A stretch of 64,000 nucleotides of DNA from contig KE159609.1 of assembly GCA_000403295.2 (NCBI GenBank), forward strand, positions 314,142 to 378,141, read 5' to 3'. This DNA is from Lachnospiraceae bacterium M18-1. GTDB lineage: Bacteria; Bacillota; Clostridia; Lachnospirales; Lachnospiraceae. The notes beneath the pieces are model-generated. The model did not search any database, was not told the DNA's origin, and saw nothing but the letters and a program-made list of their open reading frames with translations. Each line of letters begins with the position of its first letter. Position 1 is the first letter of the stretch. Made by a program: the position numbers and the translations under genes. Shown here in pieces: positions 45,868-54,460 of this stretch.

Positions 45868-46100
45868 TACGGTTTGAGGAAAATGAATATATTCTGATAG
45901 CAATGTTTCAGAAGGAGAACAGGCGGGCAACCATAGACGAGATACATAACGTGATCCCCTATATTGGCAGGGATGAAGAAATGCTCGTCTTAATCAACAG
46001 TACGCTGGAAAAGCTGTGGTTCCTCTCGGATGAAGCATTTTCAGAATTGGATCTGGAACCATACAAACAGGAGCCGGTGGAGGAGGAAGCATGGACATAA
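45864..46100 (+). CDS. Transposon-transfer assisting family protein
   Basis: A 78-residue protein (MIRFEENEYILIAMFQKENR, then RDEEMLVLINSTLEKLWFLS and FSELDLEPY), the outer-ICE counterpart of the gene at 9309-9521. The start ATGA overlaps the stop of the giant protein gene and its end overlaps the next gene, so the three are translationally coupled. Function unknown. Confidence 0.75.
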   Translation: MIRFEENEYILIAMFQKENRRATIDEIHNVIPYIGRDEEMLVLINSTLEKLWFLSDEAFSELDLEPYKQEPVEEEAWT

Positions 46101-46936
46101 ACCAGTTTGCAGTCTATCAGCTAAAAAATATCCCGGAGAATCGGGAAATCAGATTTCGTCCATATCATATGCTGCAGGAGAAGAACATTCAGGTGCGGAG
46201 CAGAGACTATGAGCAGGCATATCTGGGGAGGATGCAGCCAAAAGATACGCCGGAGATTATCCGTAACCGGTTTGAGAAACAACTGCCACGGACATTCAAA
46301 GGACATTCCATCAGTGTCAGTGATGTGCTGGTGCTGAATAAAGAAGGGGTGGTGACGTCTTATTATGTAGAAAAAACTGGATTTACGGTAATTGTGGGAT
46401 TTATCCGAAACGGTTCGTCCGGTGCGCTTGTGTCTTTTGACACTACGAATTTCCATATCGAAGGGAAGGAGGGGAGCTGGCTTGCCTTTGACAGCATGAT
46501 TATTGACGGGAAACAATTTTTCCTGATGGAGCATGAAAAACATGGGAAAGCGGCAGCATGGACAGTTGTGGATGAAGGTGGGAAGCTGATTGTGGATAAT
46601 GTTCAGGATGGTTTTAACGAGACTGTCCTGCAGCAGATCAGGGACTATCTCAATCCCCCACAAATGGTGACAGAATCGGAAAGACAGAAACCCCAGCTTG
46701 AAAACTGGCAGAAATATATGGAGAATGGGGAGTATCTCCGTAGTTCGGAAATCGACGAAGAACAGAACTATAATATGATTGACGGCAGACGGAATAATAT
46801 GCCCGTAAAGGGCAAAAACGGCAGACCATCCGTACTTGCGAAGCTGCGTCGGAAACAGGCGGAGATTGCAAAACGGAGCGGGAAGCCTGTTCCACAGATG
46901 GGAGTTACAGAGGATATGGAGCGTAGACGGAAATAA
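46091..46936 (+). CDS. YodL-domain protein with DUF4316-like end
   Basis: A 281-residue protein. The YodL domain (about 1-115) includes FAVYQLKNIPENREIRFRPY and KGHSISVSDVLVLN. A second region (about 120-200, FHIEGKEGSWLAFDSMIIDG, then GKQFFLMEHEKHG) also occurs inside the giant protein upstream. A DUF4316-like segment (YNMIDGRRNN) and the tail RPSVLAKLRRKQAE follow. It may be a free-standing version of modules of the giant protein. A strong terminator lies 10 bp after it. Confidence 0.8.
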   Translation: MDINQFAVYQLKNIPENREIRFRPYHMLQEKNIQVRSRDYEQAYLGRMQPKDTPEIIRNRFEKQLPRTFKGHSISVSDVLVLNKEGVVTSYYVEKTGFTVIVGFIRNGSSGALVSFDTTNFHIEGKEGSWLAFDSMIIDGKQFFLMEHEKHGKAAAWTVVDEGGKLIVDNVQDGFNETVLQQIRDYLNPPQMVTESERQKPQLENWQKYMENGEYLRSSEIDEEQNYNMIDGRRNNMPVKGKNGRPSVLAKLRRKQAEIAKRSGKPVPQMGVTEDMERRRK

Positions 46937-46944
46937 GGAAAAGG

Positions 46945-46983
46945 AGAAGTGTCTGGCTATAGATGCCAGATGCTTCTTTTTTT
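46945..46983 (+). terminator. Terminator of the polyvalent-protein operon
   Basis: AGAAG-TG-TCTGGC pairs with GCCAGA-TG-CTTCT, followed by seven T. It ends the 40.4-46.9 kb operon. Confidence 0.9.
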
Positions 46984-47047
46984 GTAGATTTATTTTCTTG
47001 TATCTGGTAAAGGTTGCTTCTTGAATAATGAAGCGTTTCTTTGTATA

Positions 47048-47377
47048 ATGGAAACACAACAGAAAGGGCGGCTCTATTCTGCCGGACAGAGGAAAGACGA
47101 AAACGGAGATGATATTGTGCAGGAAGAATCAAAAGAAGTAGTATTAAAAGAGGAATCGGTTGCGAAATATACGGTCAAGGACAGCGTATTTACATCGCTC
47201 TTTAAGGATAAAAAATATCTGATACAGCTTTACCGTGCGCTTCATCCGGAAGATCAGGAGACTGTGGAAGACGAATTGACGGACATTACGATAAGGAATG
47301 TGCTGACCAATGGAATCCATAATGACCTGGGCTTTCGGGTAGGGGAAAAGCTTATGATCCTCATAGAGGCACAGTCG
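47048..47377 (+). pseudogene. Rpn-family nuclease gene, 5' part, split by RIT element
   Basis: The 5' portion of a recombination-promoting nuclease (Rpn/PD-(D/E)XK transposase-like) gene: TVKDSVFTSLFKDKKYLIQL, then YRALHPED and GEKLMILIEAQS. The GTG at 47117 has GGAG eight bases upstream and may be the true start; the frame is also open from an ATG at 47048. The gene is broken at TCG (47375-47377) and resumes at 50964, giving IEAQS-SWTKN. The break lies in the E-x-Q part of the catalytic motif. Confidence 0.8.
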
Positions 47378-47399
47378 TTATGTTATGCATAACATAAGG

Positions 47400-47429
47400 A
47401 TTGTTATATAAGGTAAATAGTTATGTAAA
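47400..47429 (+). repeat. RIT left inverted repeat
   Basis: ATTGTTATATAAGGTAAATA... (30 bp) matches the reverse complement of 50932-50961 with a single difference at the tenth base. Confidence 0.95.
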
Positions 47430-47498
47430 GTTAGCCATCTCAGGCCTGAAATATCAAGGGTTTGCGACGGCTGTTTCTTTACATAACATTTTACAATG

Positions 47499-48503
47499 CT
47501 ATAAGGCCTTTTTCAACCAGTCAATCAAATCTTCCTTTTCTTTTTTACCATATTTTGCTGTTGCATTGATAGATGTACTGTTTTTCTTAAGCTGCTCCTC
47601 TTTTATCTTAGGGTTTGTCCTTGCATAAATTTCTGTAGTCAGTATAGATGTATGGCCGAGCAGATCCCTAATATAGACAAGGTTGACCCCCGCTTCCAAC
47701 AAATGCATGGCTTTACTGTGGCGGAAGGAGTGGTTCGTAATCCTGCTTTTAAAATAATCCGGTTTCTGTTTCTTTCCCATATTTATATATTTATCAATGA
47801 TATACTGCGTCCCGGCACGTGTCAGCTTTTCGCCTTTACGGTTTACAAACAGGGGACAGTCAGGCACATCCCTGCCGCAACGCTTCATATAGACTTTAAG
47901 GATCTTTGCAACATTATCGCAGATTGGAACCAGCCTTGTTTTATTCCCTTTTCCGTGTAGTGTAATGGTATTCGTTGCTCCAAAACGGATATGGCACGGA
48001 CATAAGTCTGTTAATTCCTGCACCCTTGCCCCGCTCTCATAAAGCAGGACAAGGACGGCCAGATCCCTAAGCTGCATGTCATCTTTCTGGTTTGGCAGGG
48101 AAAACAGGAAAGTGGTTTCCTCAAGGGTCATATAGCTTACCGGAACAGCAGGGGCTTTTTTAAAGGGTACGGACAGCACCTGGGCACACTGGCTGAACCC
48201 TGTCGGATCACGGTATTGCAGGTACCTGAAAAAAGCATGGATTGCTGCCAGCCGCTGGTTTCTTGTCCGGATGCTTATTTTACGCGTGTCCTCCAGCCAT
48301 TTGAGGAATTCTTCAATCCGCTGTGCTGAAAAAGAACTGTATTCCAGCTTTTCTGGCGGAATACGGTAAGATTTCTTGTAAAATTCCATAAGCTGTACAA
48401 ACGTATCACGGTACGAGCGGATGGTATGGATGGAAGCAGCAAGCTGGTTTGGAAGATAATCAGAAAAATATTTTGTCAGATGGTAAGTAAACGTGTTACC
48501 CAT
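47499..48503 (-). CDS. RIT tyrosine recombinase C
   Basis: A 334-residue tyrosine recombinase, third gene of the trio. The N-terminal SAM-like DNA-binding domain (LAASIHTIRSYRDTFVQLME) precedes the catalytic domain with ESGARVQELTDL (first Arg), HSFRHSKAMHLLEAG (His/Arg) and LGHTSILTTEIY (His/Tyr), so the catalytic set is complete. I use ATG 48503, which overlaps the upstream stop by eight bases; the frame open to 48770 is only overlap with the second gene. Confidence 0.9.
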   Translation of the reverse strand: MGNTFTYHLTKYFSDYLPNQLAASIHTIRSYRDTFVQLMEFYKKSYRIPPEKLEYSSFSAQRIEEFLKWLEDTRKISIRTRNQRLAAIHAFFRYLQYRDPTGFSQCAQVLSVPFKKAPAVPVSYMTLEETTFLFSLPNQKDDMQLRDLAVLVLLYESGARVQELTDLCPCHIRFGATNTITLHGKGNKTRLVPICDNVAKILKVYMKRCGRDVPDCPLFVNRKGEKLTRAGTQYIIDKYINMGKKQKPDYFKSRITNHSFRHSKAMHLLEAGVNLVYIRDLLGHTSILTTEIYARTNPKIKEEQLKKNSTSINATAKYGKKEKEDLIDWLKKAL

Positions 48504-49494
48504 GGGTCTTTTCTCCAATCTCCGGGAATAACCCCGGTGTGTATTCCCCTGTTTTTTCGAGGACATTCTCCTGCCTGTCTTCAACCAGGCGGAGATAGTA
48601 TTCCGTTTCCCGGATATGCTTATGGCCAAGATAAGCTGACAGCAGCGGGAGAGAGGTATAAGTATCAAACCCTTTTTCCTGCATCTGCTCAAGTGCATAG
48701 ACACAGAAGGTATGCCTGACATCATGCAGCCTGTGCACTCTTCCGTCCTCCCTGTCAGGTATACCGGCATTTTTCAGGAGGCTGTGGTACATTTTATAAA
48801 GGGAAGCCCTGCAAAAAGGCTTATCTTTATGTTTTGTTCCGTGGAAAAGGAATGTATCAGGGCTGGAGTGTGAATGGTATTTACTACAGAATGATCCCAT
48901 TCGTGAAAGAAGGGTGTCTGATGCAAGGACAATCCTGCTCACACGGTTTTTTCCATCCAGCACGGTCACTTTCCCTGTCTGGAAATCGACATCGCAGAGC
49001 CTGAGCATAACAACTTCCGATTTTCTGAAACCGCAGCAGTAATACATAGACATCATTGCACGGAATGCTTCGTTTTCATAGCAGGGAGCTTTGGAACAGT
49101 TTTCATCCAGCAGGGCAAACATGCGGGAGATTTCCTCCTTTGAAAACACATAAGGGATATAGTCGCTGTTGAAGGAACGCCTGTCGTCATGCCCGACATA
49201 AACATCCTGGTATCCATTAGATATCAGATATTTCCCAAAGGAAGATAGTATGCTCCTCCTGCGGGACGAAGTCACTTTTCTTTCACCTGGTTTTACTGCT
49301 GTCCAGACTTCGTACATTTCCCTTGTAATGACAGGCTCTGATATGCCCATCTCCTTGAAGAGCCTGTCCATCTCCCGCAACCGATAAAGGTCGGTTTCTG
49401 CCACTTTATAGCCACAGGAACGTTTATACTGCACATAGAGGGGAATCTCTTTTGAAAATGGGCCAGTAAATTTGAAATCATCTATATCACGCAT
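48496..49494 (-). CDS. RIT tyrosine recombinase B
   Basis: A 332-residue tyrosine recombinase, middle gene of the trio. Catalytic residues are visible in CCGFRKSEVVMLRLCDVD, HDVRHTFCVYALEQM and LGHKHIRETEYYLRL. It overlaps both neighbours by eight bases. The three RIT recombinases are thought to act together; their reaction is not well understood. Confidence 0.9.
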   Translation of the reverse strand: MRDIDDFKFTGPFSKEIPLYVQYKRSCGYKVAETDLYRLREMDRLFKEMGISEPVITREMYEVWTAVKPGERKVTSSRRRSILSSFGKYLISNGYQDVYVGHDDRRSFNSDYIPYVFSKEEISRMFALLDENCSKAPCYENEAFRAMMSMYYCCGFRKSEVVMLRLCDVDFQTGKVTVLDGKNRVSRIVLASDTLLSRMGSFCSKYHSHSSPDTFLFHGTKHKDKPFCRASLYKMYHSLLKNAGIPDREDGRVHRLHDVRHTFCVYALEQMQEKGFDTYTSLPLLSAYLGHKHIRETEYYLRLVEDRQENVLEKTGEYTPGLFPEIGEKTHG

Positions 49495-50704
49495 TTGGCA
49501 CCTCCAATGAGACTTCTTTCAGATGTTTCTCATCAATCGTAAGATATATTTCTGTAGTCAGGGTACTGGTATGCCCAAGGATATCTGATATCCCGCTGAC
49601 CGGGACATCCCCGGACATAAGGTTTGTTGCTAGGCTGTGCCTTAAGGCGTGCGGCCCCCGGTGTCTTCCTCCAGAGTCAATGCCTGACTTTTCAATACAG
49701 GCTTCTACAACGTTGTAGAGGACTCCTCCGTTTGCATAGGCCTTATGGGGCGCACGCAGGGTAATAAAGATATGTTCTGTATCGCTGCTCTGATAACGTG
49801 CATTTTTAATATAGTCAATAAGTGGATAACGGATTTCATCCAGAAGAGGGAGCATCTGCGGGTTCCCAGTCTTATGCTGGCTAAACCGAATCGAGCCCCT
49901 GTTCCAGTCTATATCTGAAAATCGGAGACGGATGACATCCCCGGCACGCATACCAAGATAAGCAAAAAAACATACTGCGCAGTATGCAAACTTCCCAGAC
50001 CTGCTGTCCGTATCAATGGAAGAAAGAATCTGACCAATTTCTTCTTTTGAATAATACGACATGAGCTTGCGCCGTGTTTCGTCATGAATCACCGGCAGTG
50101 CATCCCAGCCTGAAAAATGGATGTATCCTTCTTCATGAAGCCAGTCCAGGATCATGCGCAGGATGACTTTGTGCCCTTGTAGAGTTTTTGGTGCATACCC
50201 GTCCAGGCTTTCTATAAAGTCATATACATTTTTTCTTTCGGCTCCATGAATTTCTGTTATTCCAATACCGTCAAGATAATGGATAAACTTTGCGAATGTC
50301 AGGATGCGTTTAAACCGGGAGCTTCTTTTAAGTTCCAATCCCTCAATATACATCCTATACTCCTGGAAAAGCGCATCATAATTCCTGGGGATTTCTACGC
50401 TGTTCGGCTTATTATGAGTCTTGGCATATGTTCCGTTTTTATCAAATTCAAATAATGTCAGGAGCGGATACCTGATTGCGTACTGTATGGGAATAGAGGG
50501 GTTATACAGGTCAAAATCAAAATGCTCTCCTACAAAATCAGCTGCGTTGGAAAGTGAAATGGATTCAATTCCTTTCCTTTTGCAGTACTGGCAGAACAGT
50601 CCTAAGACCCACCGGCTTTTTCCAAGTATCTGTTGGCTATAGCCATCGTCTGTCATCCTATCTAAAAGGGCTTCCGATAGAGGCTCTAAATCATTTTTCA
50701 ACAT
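49487..50704 (-). CDS. RIT tyrosine recombinase A
   Basis: A 405-residue tyrosine recombinase, first gene of the trio. The catalytic domain contains LGMRAGDVIRLRFSDID, HALRHSLATNLMSG and LGHTSTLTTEIYLTID, a complete R-H-R-H-Y set. AAAGGAG lies upstream of the ATG at 50704. The 227 bp between this start and the right inverted repeat hold no other gene and should carry the promoter. Confidence 0.92.
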   Translation of the reverse strand: MLKNDLEPLSEALLDRMTDDGYSQQILGKSRWVLGLFCQYCKRKGIESISLSNAADFVGEHFDFDLYNPSIPIQYAIRYPLLTLFEFDKNGTYAKTHNKPNSVEIPRNYDALFQEYRMYIEGLELKRSSRFKRILTFAKFIHYLDGIGITEIHGAERKNVYDFIESLDGYAPKTLQGHKVILRMILDWLHEEGYIHFSGWDALPVIHDETRRKLMSYYSKEEIGQILSSIDTDSRSGKFAYCAVCFFAYLGMRAGDVIRLRFSDIDWNRGSIRFSQHKTGNPQMLPLLDEIRYPLIDYIKNARYQSSDTEHIFITLRAPHKAYANGGVLYNVVEACIEKSGIDSGGRHRGPHALRHSLATNLMSGDVPVSGISDILGHTSTLTTEIYLTIDEKHLKEVSLEVPNA

Positions 50705-50931
50705 ATTTATCTCCTTTCTTTGGCAGGAACCAAATATCTTTCCTTCATGCTAAAGATATAGTAAAATAGGAAGAAATTCGAGTCTGTTTTTGAAAAATTT
50801 AAAGACACATAATAAAAGGTTGAGGCTTTTACGCATCGATGGAGCATGGATAAATCTATTGAGTTAGAGAATTAGTTATGCTATGATAAGACATAAGAAA
50901 AAGCCCTGTTTTTTAAGAAACAGAGCCTGTA

Positions 50932-50961
50932 TTTACATAACTATTTACCTTTTATAACAAT
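50932..50961 (-). repeat. RIT right inverted repeat
   Basis: Right-end counterpart of 47400-47429; reverse complement with one mismatch. Its last base overlaps the TCG shared by both junctions. Confidence 0.95.
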
Positions 50962-50963
50962 CG

Positions 50964-51584
50964 AGCTGGACAAAGAATATCATTATCCGTGCGCTGCTTT
51001 ATCTGGTACAGACTTACCATGATTATTTTGAACAGCAGGGAGTAAATCTGTATGGCAGTAAAAAGGTTAAAATGCCGGAACCAGAGCTATATATGATATT
51101 TACAGGAGAGAGAAAAGACCGGCCGCAGACGCTCTCCCTTTCAGAGGAATATTTTAATGGAAAAGAATGCTCGATTGAGGTAAAAGTAAATGTAATTTAT
51201 GATGGAAAAGACAATGACATTATCAGCCAGTATGTTACTTTCACAAAGGTATACAACGAACAGGTGAAGCTGCATGGGAGAACCCAGAAAGCCGTTACAG
51301 AAACAATCCGTATCTGTAAAGACAGGGATGTGCTGAAAGAATTTTTGACCAGCCGTGAGAAGGAGGTTATAACAATTATGATGACTTTATTTGATGAAGA
51401 GCGGATCATACACGCATATGTAGCAGAGGAAAGACGGGAAGCAGCAGAGGAAAGCGTCAGGAAAGCAGCAGAAAAAATGCTGAGAGCAGGGAAAATGTCT
51501 GTAGAAGAAATTGCCAGTTACTTTTCTGAACTTTCCGTAGAGGACGTTCAGGAAATTGAAAAAGGGATGCTTCAGACAACATAA
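50964..51584 (+). pseudogene. Rpn-family nuclease gene, 3' part
   Basis: In-frame continuation of the gene at 47048-47377: SWTKNIIIRALLYLVQTYHD, then MPEPELYMIFTGERKDRPQT, ERREAAEESVRKAAEKMLRA and EEIASYFSELSVEDVQEIE. These are the typical middle and C-terminal parts of Rpn/PD-(D/E)XK nuclease transposase-like proteins. Joined, the protein would have 293 to 316 residues depending on the start. Rpn proteins are DNA endonucleases linked to recombination. Broken by the RIT element. Confidence 0.85.
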
Positions 51585-51616
51585 TGTTTTTTGTGAAAAC
51601 AAAAGAAAATAACAGT

Positions 51617-51644
51617 CCCCGGCTGTATGCAGATGCAGCCGGGG
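51617..51644 (+). terminator. Hairpin after the Rpn gene
   Basis: CCCCGGCTG and CAGCCGGGG form a stem around a 10-base loop, followed by TTATCTAT. It ends 30 bp after the Rpn stop and makes a start at 51584 for the next gene unlikely. Confidence 0.65.
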
Positions 51645-51652
51645 TTATCTAT

Positions 51653-52132
51653 ATGGAGGGAACAGTGAAAAATTCGGAGTTAATCGGAAAGGTACATTCC
51701 GCAGTATATCATCAGTGCCGTCAGAGAGGATACGCTGCCCCTGCCGATGTGCTGGTGGATATCGGAGTGCTGCCGAAGCAGAAATATGAGGACTGGCGGT
51801 TTGGAAAAGTGCGGTATCTGGAACAGGTCTGCACTTGCAATCTGAAGAAACTCTCTTTTATTATGAAACAGATCCGTTCTTATGCTAAAAAAGCCAATTT
51901 AAAGCCGTCATTTTGCTATTACAAGCGGTGGGGCGTGAAAAAGAAGCATGGGCAGAAGGCAGTAATTCCTTTACGTTTCAGCAAAAGCGGAAACCCGGAG
52001 ATCGAGCGGGCATATGCAACGCACTATGTAGATTTGGGGAGAGTGGAACAGTTAAAGAAAGAGAGACAGAAACAGAAAGAGGCGGATGATTCAAAGGAGA
52101 CAGTAAATAACGATGGAGAAAGAAACGGATAA
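51653..52132 (+). CDS. Conserved mobile-element protein of unknown function
   Basis: About 159 residues (ATG 51653) or 155 (GTG 51665, which has GGAGGG just upstream and may be the true start). Sequence: LIGKVHSAVYHQCRQRGYAA, then PADVLVDIGVLPKQKYEDWR, LEQVCTCNLKKLSFIMKQIR and LRFSKSGNPEIERAYATHYV. Proteins of this form are common on Clostridia mobile elements, but no function is known; the basic helical character suggests nucleic acid contact. It overlaps the next gene by 20 bp. Confidence 0.7.
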   Translation: MEGTVKNSELIGKVHSAVYHQCRQRGYAAPADVLVDIGVLPKQKYEDWRFGKVRYLEQVCTCNLKKLSFIMKQIRSYAKKANLKPSFCYYKRWGVKKKHGQKAVIPLRFSKSGNPEIERAYATHYVDLGRVEQLKKERQKQKEADDSKETVNNDGERNG

Positions 52133-52739
52133 AAAGTATGAAGTTATGAAATCGGTGATGGATAGGCTGAACGAGATTTTGTGTTCCTATCAGGGCAGGG
52201 GACATCAGACAGCATATATTGACCTGGATTCCCTGGCGCTTCTGGCCAGCCTGATTGTCTATGGGCAGATGAAAGGAGAAAAGCACCAGTACAAATATAA
52301 TGTCGATATTGACAAGGATGAAGAAGCTGTAAAGATTTACAGGGAGCTTGCGCCGCAGACGAGATGGCGTGTGGGACGCCATACGCAGACCCCGCCAATC
52401 AGGATGAATGCATTGAAGCAGTTTGCAGCTATGGGTACGCCTGCATATAGAGAGCATATTTATTATGCAGACACAGGAGCTGTCCTGGAATGCGGGGAGA
52501 TTCTGCCATTTGAGATTTTCCAATTATTTTCTGATATGCCGGAGGTGAAAAAACTGTATGTCTTTCCCTATCCGTTTCGGAATGAAAAGGAGCCGCCGGT
52601 TTATTTTTCTTTTGAGCCGACAGAAACAGCACGGGAGGAAATGCGGAAATATGTGGAGAAGAAATTTGAAGAAGCATATGAAATTGCGAGGAATGCAGGC
52701 GCTAATGTAATTCCAGATGTAGAAGAAATTAGTTTCTGA
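52113..52739 (+). CDS. Unknown protein, outer ICE
   Basis: A 208-residue protein (MEKETDKKYEVMKSVMDRLN, then HQTAYIDLDSLALLASLIVY and ELAPQTRWRVGRHTQTPPIR). I do not recognise a domain. It is mostly hydrophilic with an acidic C-terminus and no membrane segment or signal peptide. It overlaps the preceding gene by 20 bp, suggesting coupled translation, and ends at a strong terminator facing the relaxase gene. Confidence 0.65.
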   Translation: MEKETDKKYEVMKSVMDRLNEILCSYQGRGHQTAYIDLDSLALLASLIVYGQMKGEKHQYKYNVDIDKDEEAVKIYRELAPQTRWRVGRHTQTPPIRMNALKQFAAMGTPAYREHIYYADTGAVLECGEILPFEIFQLFSDMPEVKKLYVFPYPFRNEKEPPVYFSFEPTETAREEMRKYVEKKFEEAYEIARNAGANVIPDVEEISF

Positions 52740-52756
52740 ACGTCTGTGGATGGAAA

Positions 52757-52796
52757 GCAGACAGCCAATACTGTTATTATGGTTTAGGCTGTCTGC
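52757..52796. terminator. Bidirectional terminator between convergent genes
   Basis: GCAGACAGCC and GGCTGTCTGC form a perfect 10-bp stem between the plus-strand unknown gene and the minus-strand relaxase. T-runs are weak on both sides. Confidence 0.65.
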
Positions 52797-52807
52797 ATCC
52801 GGGACAA

Positions 52808-54460
52808 TTAAGAAATATCAGCGTTTTTCTGTTTTTCGGTCTGTCTGCTGTGCGGTTTCCCTAAAATCATATCTACATTGGAGCAGACGGTATTCAATTC
52901 TTTTTTATAATCCCGATAGTAGTGATAGTGTTTCTGTGCCTGTTTTTTCTGTTGCAATAGCTGTTCTTTTTCTGATTTCAGCAGTTTCAGGGACGGAAGC
53001 TTACCGTCTTTGGAATGTTCTTTCAGAAATTTCCGTGCAGCTTCATAAAGGGCGATTTCAGCGGAGTGTTCTTTCTGGAACGATCCTTTATTCCTGGATC
53101 TGCAAAATTGCTGGTAGATGGATTTATTCGCAAGGTATTGTCCGGTATAGTGAATCTGTTCGTTTGCTGCCCTCAGTCTGTCCTCAATGGATTTTAATTT
53201 TTTTCTGGAACGGGAAGCCTGATTCTTAATCTCTGAAAAAGAATCTTCCAGTGAATCCCTTGTATCATAACCATGTTCCTGTATGTAAGCGACGGTCTTA
53301 GCCATTTCCTTTAGATTGGAAAGTTTCACTTTATTGGTGTAAGCGGTGTTTTGCTGCGCTTTTACGCAATCCTGCAGATTGATTACAAGCCGCAGATCCG
53401 ATTTCATAAATAAGATAGATAGAAATTCTTCCTGCGGTGGTTTGGACTGTGGAACTGTATATGGCTTTGTCTGTATATTGAGAGTATCCTCAACAATTCT
53501 TTGCTCTTTACTTTCTTTTTCTTTTGCATTTTCCTCAAATAGCTTTAAAAGATAATCTTTCTCGTAATGCGTACCGAGTGCCCGTCCGGTGATATACTTG
53601 CTGCGCTCCGGGTGAAGATAGCTGAATCTGCCACGGTTGATTTTGAATGTGATGCGGTATTTTTCCATAAGCAGTTTTTGAAATTCTTCTGCGTTGCAAG
53701 AAATAGCGGCGGCATCTTCGATTGCAGTTCGTAGGAATTCTTTCTGTGTCTGGAAAGTAGTTTTGCGTGGAGTAAGGCCGTCTGCCAGAATCTGTCTGTT
53801 ACGTTCATCCAGTTTCCTTTGTCCGCTGCGTTTCGCATGATATTCCCGGTCAGTGATTTTCTTTTCTGCAGGGGCAAGCAGATCTACCTGGTGCAGATGT
53901 TCCCGGCGGCAGATATCCATAAGAGATTGCTTTAAATGAATCAGGTAATCTTTGGATACGTGGTGTTTGTATCCGGCACGGGAATCACATGCCCGTTCCA
54001 TAAAGTCCTGCCGTTCTACGTCCAGTTTCCGCAGGCTGTTGATGACGATATGCACATGGATGTTGCCGCTCTCATTGTGCCCGTCCATGTGTGTACATAT
54101 TAAAGCCTGATGACCGGGGAAATTTTTGCGGGCATACTCTAAGCCAATCTGCTGTGCTCGTTCTCCGGTCAGTTCATTTTCTGCTTTGTCTTTCGGAGCG
54201 AAGCTAATGATGTAATGATGGGATTTGATTTCATCATAGGATTCGTTTTTATGATAAAGAGCATTTAGCTCCCGGCATTCCATATCAAATGTAAACGGAT
54301 CGCAGTTTAGCCCGTCCATGTAATATTCTTTGCGTGGGATTAATTCGCCGTTTTCGTCAAGTATCGGTTTGCCCGTAAGTTCATCGTACTGGAACATGAG
54401 GTAACGCTGTGCTTCTCCATAATCAGCATTTTTACTCGCTATGTGTTTCAGTATCGCCAT
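52808..54460 (-). CDS. Relaxase/mobilization nuclease of the outer ICE
   Basis: A 550-residue relaxase starting MAILKHIASKNADYGEAQRY. The metal-binding motif is HMDGHNESGNIHVHIVINS (about residues 119-137). The C-terminal half is charged and coiled-coil-like (about 360-530). It is only distantly related to the inner relaxase. It is co-transcribed with mobC, which overlaps its start, and the oriT-like sequence lies upstream. The ATG at 54460 is taken rather than 54478 because the family starts at MAILK. Confidence 0.9.
   Translation of the reverse strand: MAILKHIASKNADYGEAQRYLMFQYDELTGKPILDENGELIPRKEYYMDGLNCDPFTFDMECRELNALYHKNESYDEIKSHHYIISFAPKDKAENELTGERAQQIGLEYARKNFPGHQALICTHMDGHNESGNIHVHIVINSLRKLDVERQDFMERACDSRAGYKHHVSKDYLIHLKQSLMDICRREHLHQVDLLAPAEKKITDREYHAKRSGQRKLDERNRQILADGLTPRKTTFQTQKEFLRTAIEDAAAISCNAEEFQKLLMEKYRITFKINRGRFSYLHPERSKYITGRALGTHYEKDYLLKLFEENAKEKESKEQRIVEDTLNIQTKPYTVPQSKPPQEEFLSILFMKSDLRLVINLQDCVKAQQNTAYTNKVKLSNLKEMAKTVAYIQEHGYDTRDSLEDSFSEIKNQASRSRKKLKSIEDRLRAANEQIHYTGQYLANKSIYQQFCRSRNKGSFQKEHSAEIALYEAARKFLKEHSKDGKLPSLKLLKSEKEQLLQQKKQAQKHYHYYRDYKKELNTVCSNVDMILGKPHSRQTEKQKNADIS

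Larger units (their letters stand above)
47378..50960. mobile_element. Recombinase-in-trio (RIT) element
   Basis: A 3.6-kb insertion with three overlapping tyrosine recombinase genes on the minus strand and 30-bp inverted repeats at its ends (47400-47429 and 50932-50961, one mismatch). TCG occurs at both junctions (47375-47377 and 50961-50963). These are the hallmarks described for RIT elements. The left end also carries a 20-bp perfect palindrome outside the inverted repeat. Confidence 0.9.

Noticed and set aside
46121..47059. 312-codon minus-strand ORF
   Set aside because: It is antisense to the YodL gene and crosses its terminator; no supported start.
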